From the NCBI GenBank assembly GCA_946122785.1, contig CAMGYJ010000005.1:37190002-37254001 (forward strand): DNA of 64,000 nucleotides, written 5' to 3'. The notes under the pieces are model-generated. The model did no database searches, was not told where the DNA came from, and worked only from the letters and a program-made list of their open reading frames with translations. Each line of letters starts with the position of its first letter. The stretch's first letter is position 1. This DNA is from Linum tenue. Taxonomy: Eukaryota; Streptophyta; Magnoliopsida; Malpighiales; Linaceae. Position numbers and translations under genes: made by a program. Below are positions 54,530 to 64,000 of the stretch, piece by piece.

Positions 54530-54765
54530 AAACCCTTGACATCCCACCGTTCATTACAGTAGAGATCTCAGAAGAGGACAGAGATTCGTTTTGAAAAGAA
54601 GATCAAGCAAGCACATCTTGAGGGGGAGCAGTGAAGATTGAGTATAGCTTAATATTGTCATTACGGCATATCTAGGGTTAGCTAGCTGTATCTAACATTC
54701 TCAGTTTAGAACTCTTACCTTCTATAAATAAAATCATCGCTTTCCTACTCCATCACCAATCTTCA
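54530..54765 (+). other. Possible copia 3' end relic
   Basis: CTTGAGGGGGAGCAG near 54617 looks like a copia polypurine tract, followed by sequence ending in a TATAAATA box (54722-54730). No LTR boundary was resolved. Confidence 0.25.
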
Positions 54766-54769
54766 TATC

Positions 54770-57760
54770 GTATATCTTAGAGCTACATATCATCAATAAA
54801 TTATTAATGGATTCATGGCCATAATTGATCTCTTCCCAAAATCAATGTTGAAACAATCAACACTCTTCAATTTCTAAATCAAGTTTAAGACATTCTCATA
54901 ATCAGCATTCAGTGCAAACTTACCTACTACCTCCCTACTTAAACCACGTTGAATCAATTCTAGGACTCACCTCCACTGCTCCGCCTCTCTTTTTATCATG
55001 GTATTTTCCTTTGCTAAAACATTCACAAAAGCTCTTCTTTTAAATCCTATTCCTATGAACTCTCATCGCCATGATCAATCATACTCCATATCATCAAGCA
55101 CCCTTGCCTGACTTGATCAACCACGAGATCAATATTCAGCCATACCTTCACAATCTTGGTTAGGACTTCCTTCTTGATGAACCTCCCACTTTGATCTACC
55201 TTGAAATTGTGAGGTATTACTATTCAAATATGAGAACCTTTGGCCTCTATACCCACTTTCAGCAATCTTCATATAATATATCTTAAGAGCTACATATCAT
55301 GAATAAATTATTAATGGATTCATGATAAGGATTGATCTCTTCCCAAAATCAATGTTGAACAATCAACACCCTTTCATTTCTAAATCAATGACGGATTCAT
55401 CTTTCCTGTTTAAGAGAAATTTTCAGAATCAACATTAAGTGCAAACTTACCTACTACCTCCCTACTTAAACCGCGTTGAATTCATTCTAGGACTCACCTA
55501 CACCTCTCTTTTCATCATGGTATTTTCCTTTGCTAAAACATTCACAAGAGCTCTTCTTTTAGATCCTATTCATGTGAACTCTCAATGCCATGATCAATCA
55601 TACTTCAACCGAGAAATAACTCCATACCACCAAGTACCCTTGACTGAGTTAATCAACCACGAGATCTATATCTAGCCTTACCTTCACAATCTTGGTTGGG
55701 ACTTCTGATAACACTGTATTTGAACATTTTCCCCCATCATTTCTTGATGTTTGAGCTCGCTTTCTCGCTCTCGTGGCCTATTTTATGCTAGGTTGTGTTG
55801 GTTTATGATGTTCAAGTTCTAGTACGTGAATGGGTGCGAAGGAGCGAGTTTTGGGATGTTTTAGTGCGAACGGGCAGAGAGCAGGGAAAAGTTACTGTCA
55901 GGCCTTGAAAGTTATGGTCTTGACGTAACTTCCCTATGAGCCCGTAACTTCGGTGGAGCAATAGCCAAGGATCCAGGAGAACTTTCAAAGTTACGGTCAG
56001 ACCCTTGAAGTTATGGTCCGGACCGTAGCTTACCCTCCAGGCCCGTAACTCTGAAGAAGCGGGGTTGAGGTTCCAGCCTCGAGGAGCATTTTTTAAGTTA
56101 TGGCCCCCTCCTCAAGGTTACGGTCGTAACCGTAACTTCTCTATAAGAGTCGCAACTCTTGGTTTACGAAGCACAAAGACGTCGACATTTATGGAGAAGT
56201 TACGGGCTGGGAGAGGGAGTTACAGCAGTAACTTTGGCTGTAACTCGCGAATTCTGACATATAAAACTGTAGCTCAGGCAAATTGAAAAGGCTCCGGATT
56301 TTTGAGTTCTAAAGAGAAGAAAGAGAACCCTAGATAGAGAGAAAGTGACGAAGAACAAACCTTGGGCAAGGATTGGAGTGATCTGAAGACCTCAGAGCTT
56401 GATTCTTCACTCTCCGAGTACCGATTAGTCGCCTGGAGAAGATTTTCATTGTCCCCATGACGATTTCTCCTCCTAGCTTGATGTTTCTTCTTCTCTCTAT
56501 GTAGTAAACTCCTCTTTCATCTGGGTATGAAGAATGCTAGTTTTGTATGTTATGAATGGTTGTATGAACCCCGTTTACGAATGATTTTCGATATATTCAA
56601 ATGAGGCATTAATCAGAATTGCATGCGTCTTGATCAAACTTTTGTGATTCCTGCCTTAACCTATAATGATAGTCTCTGCATAGGTTAATAGAGCAACCTT
56701 AATTTAGAAGTGGTGAATTGATTGCTTTAGTCGAGAAATCGATTCACCACTCTGTACTGGAATTAAAACCAGTAGAGGAAGTTTGGTTTGTTATTGCATT
56801 GGTTAGCTTATGTCGGTGGAGGTTAGTCGCCCGTCTGGTATTCGAACTTATAGAGTCTTGATTACTTTAGTCGAGATTCCGGAGTACTCAAGAACTTTTT
56901 GCAATATATCTATCAATCGGAGTAAATTGGGAACATATCATTTGAACTAGTTGCATACTAGGGGAATCATACCTGGATGACCTTTAGCATACTTGAAAAA
57001 ACAGAACATTTCCTACTTTCTGTTTAATTTGCATTTGAACAACTCACTACACTTTAGTTGCTAGATAATAGAAGTTTACGGAGTAAGCAGTAGATCTAGA
57101 CCCCGGGTTGATAAGTAAAAATTTCCCACTATTCTGCATTTCCATCCTATGATTACACTTGATCGTACTTTGGTTTGTGTTTTTGCGAGTCAACTTCCTT
57201 CTTGACGAGCCTCCCACTCTGATTTCTCCTGAAACTATGAGGTATTTCTATTCAAATATTAGAACCTTTGGTCTCCATACTCTCTCTACTACAACTCTTC
57301 TGTATGGGTATATGATCAGCATCCCAATTATGAGTTGCCTCACATTCTCAACATTCCGGGAGTACTAGATACTGTAGCTCATGACTCTAAACTAAAAGCC
57401 TATGGGTTTAACAAAGATCATGAGGCCATCCAACTTACTGGTCATCCTCCTAATGCACTTCAAATGGTTCCATCTTCTACCCTTCCACCAAATCTAAGAG
57501 TATTCCACTACTTCCTCACACGAACTTTCTTCCCAAGAGCACTCTTCAAGGATATTATCGTACATTTAAATATCTAGATTCTCTGTCGAATAATAGCCTC
57601 CATTCCTCTTGATTTTAATTATTTTCTCTTGGAACCCTAATGCCCTTTAGAGACTTCAAATATCATGCCACATTACCCTTTGGATCCCTGATAACTCGTC
57701 TCCTCATTAACCTTGGGTCTCCTCATCAACTTGGAGTTAGATTGTAAGATAAAAACATGG
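54770..57760 (+). pseudogene. Duplicated remnant of a plant transposon-protein gene, split by a solo LTR
   Basis: A unit of about 490 bp (54765-55255: AGAGCTACATATCAT ... ACCTCCCACTTTGATCT) is repeated from about 55285 to 55705 and continues after the solo LTR at 57193. In the second copy, translation gives FSFAKTFTRALLLDPIHVNS and VPLTELINHEIYI, then beyond the LTR LLDEPPTLISPETMRYFYSN, LPHILNIPGVLDTVAHDSK and FHYFLTRTFFPRALFKDIIV. The YFYSN-R and FHYFLTRTFFPR segments follow the 'putative plant transposon protein' domain associated with retroelements. There are stops and frame changes. It is non-functional; the first copy is truncated. Confidence 0.55.
55706..57192 (+). mobile_element. Solo LTR of an Athila-like element
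   Basis: 1487 bp, TGATAACACTG to TTGCGAGTCA, with the perfect 5-bp target duplication ACTTC (55701-55705, 57193-57197). It shares blocks with the Athila LTR at 31313 (TATTTTATGCTAGGTTGTG, CTAGTACGTGAATGG, GGAGTAAGCAGTAGATCTAG) but is a different family. It has its own palindrome cluster built on AGTTACGGTC/GACCGTAACT (about 55890-56260). It interrupts the second copy of the transposon-protein unit. Confidence 0.88.
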
Positions 57761-58329
57761 AGACTAGATCTTAAAGGGTAAGCCACTTTTGAGTCGAGAA
57801 GTAAATAAATAAGGCTCAAACTAGTTTAACAAAACACTCTATGTACGTGTGTCTCTCCTTACTCTTCTCTATGTGTTTGCTTCTCAACATGAACACTACC
57901 TTGTCCATCCAAGGTTGAAGGCGACTTAATCAGGGCCAGAGTCCATCTCTTGGGCCTTAGCAACGGGTCAAGCCCAACATACAAGTCTAGACAACCGATC
58001 CATAATCACTCATGTTTGTTTTTCTTTATATGTGTGGTACATGTGTTCTACATCAAACACAAGTCGAGCTCAACTCGTTTAAACAATCCCGATCAAGTTA
58101 GATGAAAATTCGACTCCACTCATTTGTAGCCCTAAGTGTACTATAAACCACAACAACATTTCTGTGATTATGTCCCAAAAATCCTACAAGCTCAACGAGA
58201 AACTTAGTAAGCTCATATTGGATACTTTAGTGGCCAACTTGTCATAATCAAACTCACTTTCCATTGCCGGAATCCAAATCGAAGAAAGAGAAATAAATTA
58301 TGTTATCGTCGAAAGCGAATTTAATTTTT
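57761..58329. other. Intergenic DNA, nothing recognised
   Basis: No gene-like frame, repeat boundary or RNA gene was seen. Confidence 0.4.
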
Positions 58330-58505
58330 TTTATTGAATGGAAGCAAATAAATTAGCCAGGGAAGTACACGAGCATCACAAGGGATTTGCCCAGGAAACA
58401 AAACGGTAATTCAGCCGATTGAGAAGGCCATCCCAACACAGCAACAAACAAAAAAGCGCCCGCAGATCAAAAATTCCAAAAAAGCACCTCAACAAGAAGA
58501 TCAGG
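58330..58505 (-). repeat. LINE 3' UTR and tail
   Basis: The minus strand ends GCTAATTTATTTGCTTCC, then ATTCAATAAAAAAAA, in the style of plant L1 3' ends. No coding part. Confidence 0.5.
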
Positions 58506-58795
58506 CGATGAATTCACATATAGATATATTACCATTTATATCATTATATATGACCATTTTAATGATATTCACATATATTTTGGTACAAAAATCATTTAGA
58601 TATATATTACCATTTTATATCATGATAGGTATGAATATATCACTGTTATACCATGATGGTATGGAAATGTACTTTAGTGGTGTGAATATATCATAGTGTA
58701 ATAATTGTGCACAAGATAGTAGAAATATATTAACCGTCATTTATCACCTTTTAACATCGTCTACACCAGTTGCAATCCTATACCAGCGTTGTATA

Positions 58796-59256
58796 TAGAG
58801 GTGGCAATTTCAATCCAATCCACCAATCCAATCCATCAATCCATTAAAAATATCCACCTAATCCAATCCATTTAAATCCAATCCATTTGATCCAAATCCA
58901 ATTGGATTGGTGGATTCATGGATTGGATCCATGGATCATTGGCAAATTACGGTTTAGTACCTATAATTTTTATTTTTTACATTTTGGTACCTAAAATTTA
59001 ATTTTTATACGAAAAATATCATTGGAAAATTACGTTTTGGTACCTAAAATTTTTCATTGTGACATTTTAGTACCTAAACTTTTTATATTTTACATATTGG
59101 TCCTTGGTTGAGGATTTCATTTGGATTCATGGATAATCCACCAATCCACTTGATCCAATCCATGAATCCACCAATCCATTAGATCCAATCCATTTGATCC
59201 ATGGATCCACCAATCCAATCCACCAATCCACCAATCCAATCCATTTGCCACCTCTA
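58796..59256. mobile_element. hAT MITE with ATCCAATCCA subterminal repeats
   Basis: Perfect 12-bp inverted ends TAGAGGTGGCAA / TTGCCACCTCTA and the perfect 8-bp target duplication GTTGTATA (58788-58795, 59257-59264). Length 461 bp. The ends are filled with CCAATCCA and ATTGGATTGGTGG words. Confidence 0.92.
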
Positions 59257-59649
59257 GTTGTATATTTGGTCCTGAGATTTTTTTTCCACAAACTTGTAGA
59301 TCATAATACATCACAATAAACTCGTTCCTTCTATTCAATATGGTAACAAGTGGTAATGGGTGGGTATGAAAGACAATTCTTGAAATATAATGAAAATTGT
59401 GCCATAATTTTTTAAATCACAATGAACTTGTCCCATTTGTAGAGAAAAAATTAAAATTTGAACTAAAACAAATAAAATGCAAACAATTAAATGGCTTCAC
59501 TGAGTGTTGGTTTGGGAGTGCAGGTTTTTAACTATTTTATCTTTGTCATTATTGGGGGATATACAAACAATTAAAATAATAAAAAATCATTTACTCTCAA
59601 CCTTTAGATTTGACCTGCTGGAAACTAAAAAGTCATATCTCTAGCCTAA

Positions 59650-60186
59650 ATTAAGGATGGCAATAGAATCGGAATTCGCGGTACACTACTCAATCCAACT
59701 CGGTCAACACAAGTAAAACTCGCTTTGACGGATTATGGGCCGAATTCGGGTTTAAATCCGCTATACGTTTTGCGGATTGGGTTGGGTTTGGGTTTAGTCA
59801 TATCCAACCCGTGGATCCCCACACCCAAGTCCATACCCCACGACCCACGAAACCCTTAACTAATTAACTATTATTTCTACACTAATTACTCACACTTTCA
59901 ATTAATCATATTATTTGTGAAAGTTTATCTTTAATATTGAAAATTATTATAAATGATTTGTGAATTAGCGTGTCTGTAGTAGACAATAGTAATGAAAACT
60001 AGTGTAATTGCATCTTTGTACATGAATCCATGGGTACCCATGAACCCGTGGATACCCCGCGGGTTGGATTAGATTTGAATTTTTCAAATCCAGTAAATTT
60101 TTCTCCAAATTTTTTTTATGGATAAGTCCATAAGTTTAGATTTGGGTTTGACATAACCAGTCCCAACCCGATCCATTGCCACTAGA
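59650..60186. repeat. Probable hAT-type relic
   Basis: Starts near GGATGGCAATAGAATCGG and ends near CCCGATCCATTGCCACTAG, with GGGTTGGGTTTGGG and CCGCGGGTTGG words inside. The 8-bp duplication could not be identified. Confidence 0.45.
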
Positions 60187-60669
60187 TCGTCTCCACTCTC
60201 CAGGCTCCAGCTGAACGCCGTGCATTCCGATGCCCCAAGGGATTTGTGCTGTTGGGTCGAAGAATTCTAGTAGGTCGGTCTGGGTCAACATTTTGGATTT
60301 TGTGGGCTTGATTGATTTTTAGCCCACCAGCCCACCAAATATTGTGGACAGAAAAAAGGAGCAAACATAAATGCATCAAAAGCTATTTTGGATGTGCAAT
60401 TTGATAGCCGTATTATTATGCTCAGAACACATGAGTTCTAAAATGTGTATAAACCAGTGTTTGTATATAATATTCTACGGGTAGAACACATGAATTTCTA
60501 CCGCTATTTTTTTTTTTTTACCTACCTCCAATACAATTTTGCAATTCTTCGTTTAAACTTTAAACCAGCCAGTCATCTCTCTTCCGTTGGCCCTTATTGC
60601 CAGTCAAAGTCCTAGTTGAAAGAGGACCTGAAATCTCCTATCTCCCCAGTCCAAAATGTTCACGCGGTG

Positions 60670-61266
60670 CTAGTTCTTGCTGCTTGGGGTGTGACCGTGA
60701 CCGCCCGGATTTGAGCCATGCCCTCCAACGCTTATCTTCCTAACCCCACCAGTTACCCTGTCCAACTTCTTCCCATTTTCCTCTGCAAAACAAGCTCCCA
60801 ACAATTAGTAAGAATCATCTTATAACCACAAGCAATCGACCAAATAAGAAAACGAACGATAAATATTGTTAGCGATGTATGTTCATCAACAAGAGATCGA
60901 ACATATTTCGCTAAGCCTGGTGGTAAGGGAGGAGGACTGGTGACCATAAGGTCCCAGGTTCGATCCTCACCGCCACCATGGTGTTACCGGAGGCATCCCG
61001 CTATCACCCGGACCGCCGGCGGAGGTCCCGGGGTTTAGCCCGACTACGGCACCACAAAATGTGGTGACCGTAGAGGGTGTTCCTCGTTATCAAAAAAAAA
61101 AAAAAACTTTGTGAAAAAGTATCGACTACAGAACATATACGTCGAGAAATATATACTCACTAGGTAGATTAGTGGCAGTGTTTACAGGTACCGCTAAAGA
61201 TGTTGGGAAGGAGAAGAGGAAGAGGATGAAGAATAGAAGCAGAAAACGGTTGTTATGGCTGGCCAT
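60670..61266 (-). CDS. Small secreted-peptide gene, copy C (intact)
   Basis: Exon 1 is 61161-61266: 35 codons plus one base, MASHNNRFLLLFFILFLFSF, a strong signal peptide with likely cleavage near SLA; perfect donor GTGAGT, phase 1. The intron is 60783-61160 and contains a SINE. Acceptor TTTTGCAG leads to exon 2, 60670-60782, ending in TAG. The product is 72 residues with a basic middle (KENGKKLDRVTGGVRKIS) and the C-terminus VGGHGSNPGGHGHTPSSKN. VRKI-x-VG and the S-x-P...HG spacing are shared with copies A and B. The S-N-P-G-G-H-G-H stretch loosely recalls the SPG-x-GH endings of CEP/PIP-type signalling peptides, but that is only a resemblance. There are no cysteines, so it is not a defensin-like peptide. 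Secreted hormone-like peptide is the best inference. Confidence 0.72.
60911..61106 (+). mobile_element. tRNA-derived SINE in the intron of copy C
   Basis: About 196 bp beginning CTAAGCCTGGTGGTAAGG (box A-like) with box B GGTTCGATCC at 60957-60966, a GC-rich body and an A-tail (61092-61106) after GTTATC. Orientation is opposite to the host gene. No convincing target duplication was found. Confidence 0.8.
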
Positions 61267-61310
61267 GGTAGTACTTAGTACTTATGGCTAGCTAGCAGTT
61301 GCACATAGCA

Positions 61311-61317
61311 ATTTATA
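61311..61317 (-). promoter_or_regulatory. TATA box of peptide gene copy C
   Basis: Minus strand TATAAAT, 45 bp before the ATG, implying a very short 5' leader. Confidence 0.6.
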
Positions 61318-61711
61318 CTGCGATGATGGAACTCGAGTCTTCTCTTGTTGGGTACATTTCCATTTTGTGATGACGCAAGAATTGCTGAATAATATTGGAA
61401 TATTGCAAGCTAAGTCCAACAAAGAGGTACTTTGATCTCTCAGTTATGTTAATTAATTATATAATTATCATGTATGCAGGTTAATAGAGCAGGAGGAAGT
61501 CTTCGATCTGTTAGGTAAATGACTAATAAGTTTTGGATGAATTAATCAATTAAGACTTCCCATTTGAATGACATAGTCATAGACCACCAGGTCAAATTGG
61601 TTGAATTGATTTTTCAACAATCATAATCTATTGGTGTTTTAGTCAACTAGTCCATGTATGTAGTACTACATTATTAGTTATGATACTGCAATTATAATTA
61701 ACATTCAATTT

Positions 61712-61900
61712 TTTTTTTAAAGGTGAACTAATTTTATTAATTAGAGAAACAAGGAGTTTTAAGGCAAATACAAAACAAAAACAAGAACAAGACAATTGCT
61801 TCAAAACGTTCAAGCTGAGGCAGGCGACAGACGGACTAATTATTGTGTCCAGTAATTCACTTCACTTCAAGAGCTCATACTCCAAAAAAAGACCTCACTA
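61712..61900 (-). repeat. LINE 3' UTR and tail
   Basis: The minus strand ends TAATTAATAAAATTAGTTCA, then CCTTTAAAAAAAAAA, a common plant LINE 3' end. No coding part is visible. Confidence 0.5.
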
Positions 61901-62837
61901 ATTATTGAACAACAGAATGAGAAGAAAGTGAGTCAATTAATCTCATTGAACATGAGTTGGAACTCTGAACATTCTAACGATGGATTTGAATTTTGGAAAT
62001 TGTTAGAGATAAAGTGAAGGAGATTATGATGAATTACTGGTACATACAAATGTAAAGAAAATATTTTTGTAAGAGATAGGAAAGTTATAGCTTTAGCTAA
62101 AAAAGGTCTCACGTTCCAACCACCTAAAATATCCTCTTCATATATTCTTGAGTTTATTGTCTGACATTTTTCTGGTAGAAATGTTACCTATGATCTGTTT
62201 GTGTTGTGTAGGTGTACCTCTACCTGCGTGAGATATATTAGGTCGTTTGACCCATGTGGGATGCTGGACACAAATGTTCCCGGCTTTATCCACTTAATCA
62301 AACGTGACCTTAGCATACATCTGAGTGTGGCGAATTGCCGTAAGCAGAACATTAATTAACGAGCTAATGAGTTCTACACTTCTAGTGAAGCTTGATTACG
62401 AGTTTGTCTCCAGTTCAACTCATTTAATTCTTTAATATTTATATGTCATGTATGATATATGTGATTCATGTTAAGATAAAAAGTAGACAATTTTTTATCA
62501 TTAACTTATATAGCTCATGTTTAACTGTAAAAAAAACTTAGTTCATGTTTATTATAAAAAAAAGCTTAGTTCATGTTTATATATATACTCTGTTGATATC
62601 ATTATTTAGTTCTAATTCATATCAGGTTATTTCACCATCGGTATATAAGCCATCTATGATACATAATTTCTCATTTAAATTACAAATGATACATATTTAC
62701 TCACGTGTTCAGAGTCTTATATATCATATGCCATAAACTACAATCTTCCAACCTTAGGTAATTTAATTATCAATTAAATTAGGTTGTTAATTAGGACGTT
62801 GGTTAGTGGGTACTTAAATTAAGAGATGGTTTATCGA

Positions 62838-63249
62838 TAGAGGTGACATTTCTCAATCTAATCTACCAATTCATTAAAAATATCTAATTAATCTAATCCA
62901 TTTTAATCCAATCCATTTGATCCAAATCCAATTGGATTGATGGATTTGATTCATAGATCGTTGGCAGATTACAGTTTAGTATCTATATTTTTTTACATTT
63001 TTGTATCTAAAATTTACTTTTTACACAAAAAATATCATTCGAAAATTACATTTTGGTACCTAAATTTTTTTTATTATAACATTTTAGTACCTACACTTTT
63101 TACATTTTACATATTGGTCCAAGGTTGAGGATGTCATTTGGATTCATGGATAATCCACCAATCTCCAATCCATGAATTCACCAATCCATTTGATTCATGA
63201 ATCCACCAATCCAATCCAATCCATGAATCCAATCCATTTGCAACCTCTA
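62838..63249. mobile_element. hAT MITE, second copy of the 58796 family
   Basis: 412 bp, starting TAGAGGTGACATTTCTCAAT and ending TTTGCAACCTCTA, with the same CCAATCCA/TTGGATTGATGG layout as 58796-59256. Flanks TTTATCGA and CTTATCGG agree at 6 of 8. It is more diverged, so older or less constrained. Confidence 0.85.
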
Positions 63250-63419
63250 CTTATCGGTTAAAATCCATGTTTTTATCATCATCGAACAATCAATTTAAGT
63301 GAGATCTCTAGGCTCTCAACTGGTCGGAATGTCAGGTTCTCGTTGTTGACACCATCAGCCCTGCTCCGGCAGTTGCAGAGTTTTGAGTTCCAGTAAAGTT
63401 ATGCAATGTCGGCGCCATC

Positions 63420-63701
63420 TGTTAGTGTTGTGGTATATGATCCACGATTGAACCTCTCCCAACAACTCGAGTTATTGGGAGCAACTAGTTCTTGACATGG
63501 TATCAGGCCGAGAGGTCTTGTGTTCGATTCCCAGTGACCCCCATTTGTTAAGCAGATGGTATTCTTGTCTTCAGACCTGTGTGAACTTCAAGCCCTTGTG
63601 AGTGGCTTTCGTTTGAGGGGGCGTGTTAGTGTTGTGGTATATGATCCACGATTGAACCTCTCCCAACAACTCGAGTTATTGGGAGCAACTGGTTCTTGAC
63701 A
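63420..63701 (+). mobile_element. Complete 282-bp TRIM (miniature LTR retrotransposon)
   Basis: Two 78-bp LTRs (63420-63497, 63624-63701) with TGTTAGTG...CTTGACA ends, one difference between them (CTAGTT/CTGGTT), a primer site TGGTATCAGGCC (63498-63509), a purine tract TTTGAGGGGGCG directly before the second LTR, and the perfect 5-bp target duplication CCATC (63415-63419, 63702-63706). The interior is only 126 bp and non-coding, so it depends entirely on enzymes of other elements. Confidence 0.93.
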
Positions 63702-63706
63702 CCATC

Positions 63707-64000
63707 TCAGTCCCACTGAAGGATCTCCTGGAATCATCTCTCAAGCACAGGCAGCATAGTCAAAAAGGAAGTTACAAAACTTGGACTCCATTAACGGTGG
63801 ATCTTCCACCGGCGGCGAGGATAACTACTTCTATGGTGGACCTAGCACTTCTTTTTCTTTTTCTTTATATCACAAGGTGGATCGCTTCCGGCAACTACGA
63901 TCATCACTAGATCGCTTTCGACAAATGCGAAGAAGGTGAGATCGCTTTTAACTAGAGCGATCAATCCCATTATCACTTTTAACTGCAGTGATGAATACCA
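63707..64000. other. Unresolved DNA at the window end
   Basis: GATCGCTTTCGACAA-x-GCGAAG and GATCGCTTTTAACTAGAGCGATC words repeat from about 63876 to the end, like the subterminal repeats of a DNA transposon that continues outside the window. No gene was recognised. Confidence 0.3.

Noticed and set aside
61107..61140. GAACATAT near 60900 and 61131 as the SINE target duplication
   Set aside because: The second copy lies about 24 bp beyond the A-tail instead of directly after it, so it is probably chance.

Overview
This window looks like a gene-poor, repeat-rich stretch of a seed-plant nuclear genome, most likely a eudicot. Evidence: plant-type Ty3/gypsy elements (a chromodomain chromovirus and an Athila element with an env-like region), an Ale-like Ty1/copia element, L1-type LINEs with DUF4283-like ORF1 segments, TIR-MULEs, hAT-type MITEs, a tRNA-derived SINE, a 5S-derived LTR relic, an intronless BAHD acyltransferase and small secreted-peptide genes with one phase-1 intron. 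There is no bacterial, organellar or viral gene organisation.

Layout. 1-1.8 kb: LINE-type tails and a retroposon with perfect 17-bp target duplications. 2.0-6.5 kb (minus): truncated copia element whose gag zinc knuckle is split by a hAT-like element. 6.6-7.4 kb: hAT MITE. 8.5-8.8 kb: 5S rRNA-related (Cassandra-type) LTR relic. 9.55-15.47 kb: a two-exon peptide gene (copy A, minus) broken in exon 2 by a young, nearly intact chromovirus (9610-15182). 16-21 kb: LINE and hAT relics in AT-rich DNA. 21.5-22.9 kb: an intact BAHD acyltransferase, the best ordinary gene here, with a hAT-like element ending 8 bp before its TATA box.

23.5-51.2 kb is a nested stack. One old plus-strand LINE of about 5.7 kb has been opened by three long-TIR MULEs (24661-26039, 30166-31303, 49883-50747), one hAT-like element (26159-27782, itself holding a Pack-MULE with a piece of an oxidoreductase gene) and a 17-kb Athila element (31313-48303). 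The Athila element is split two codons before its reverse-transcriptase active-site box by a very young 3.9-kb non-autonomous LTR element (36245-40166). Target duplications mark most junctions, and removing the insertions rejoins the interrupted frames, so insertion order can be read.

51.2-64 kb: an inverted LINE fragment, a MITE built of palindromic monomers, peptide gene copy B (53.0-53.5 kb), a copia solo LTR, a duplicated transposon-protein remnant split by an Athila-like solo LTR, two related hAT MITEs, peptide gene copy C (60.67-61.27 kb, intact, SINE in its intron) and a complete 282-bp TRIM.

The most interesting host feature is the three-member peptide family A/B/C. All copies lie on the minus strand, have a signal-peptide exon ending in phase 1, and carry a short second exon with a shared C-terminal pattern rich in Gly, His and Pro. 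C is intact, B is frameshifted or alternatively spliced, and A is disrupted by the chromovirus. I could not assign them to a named peptide family.
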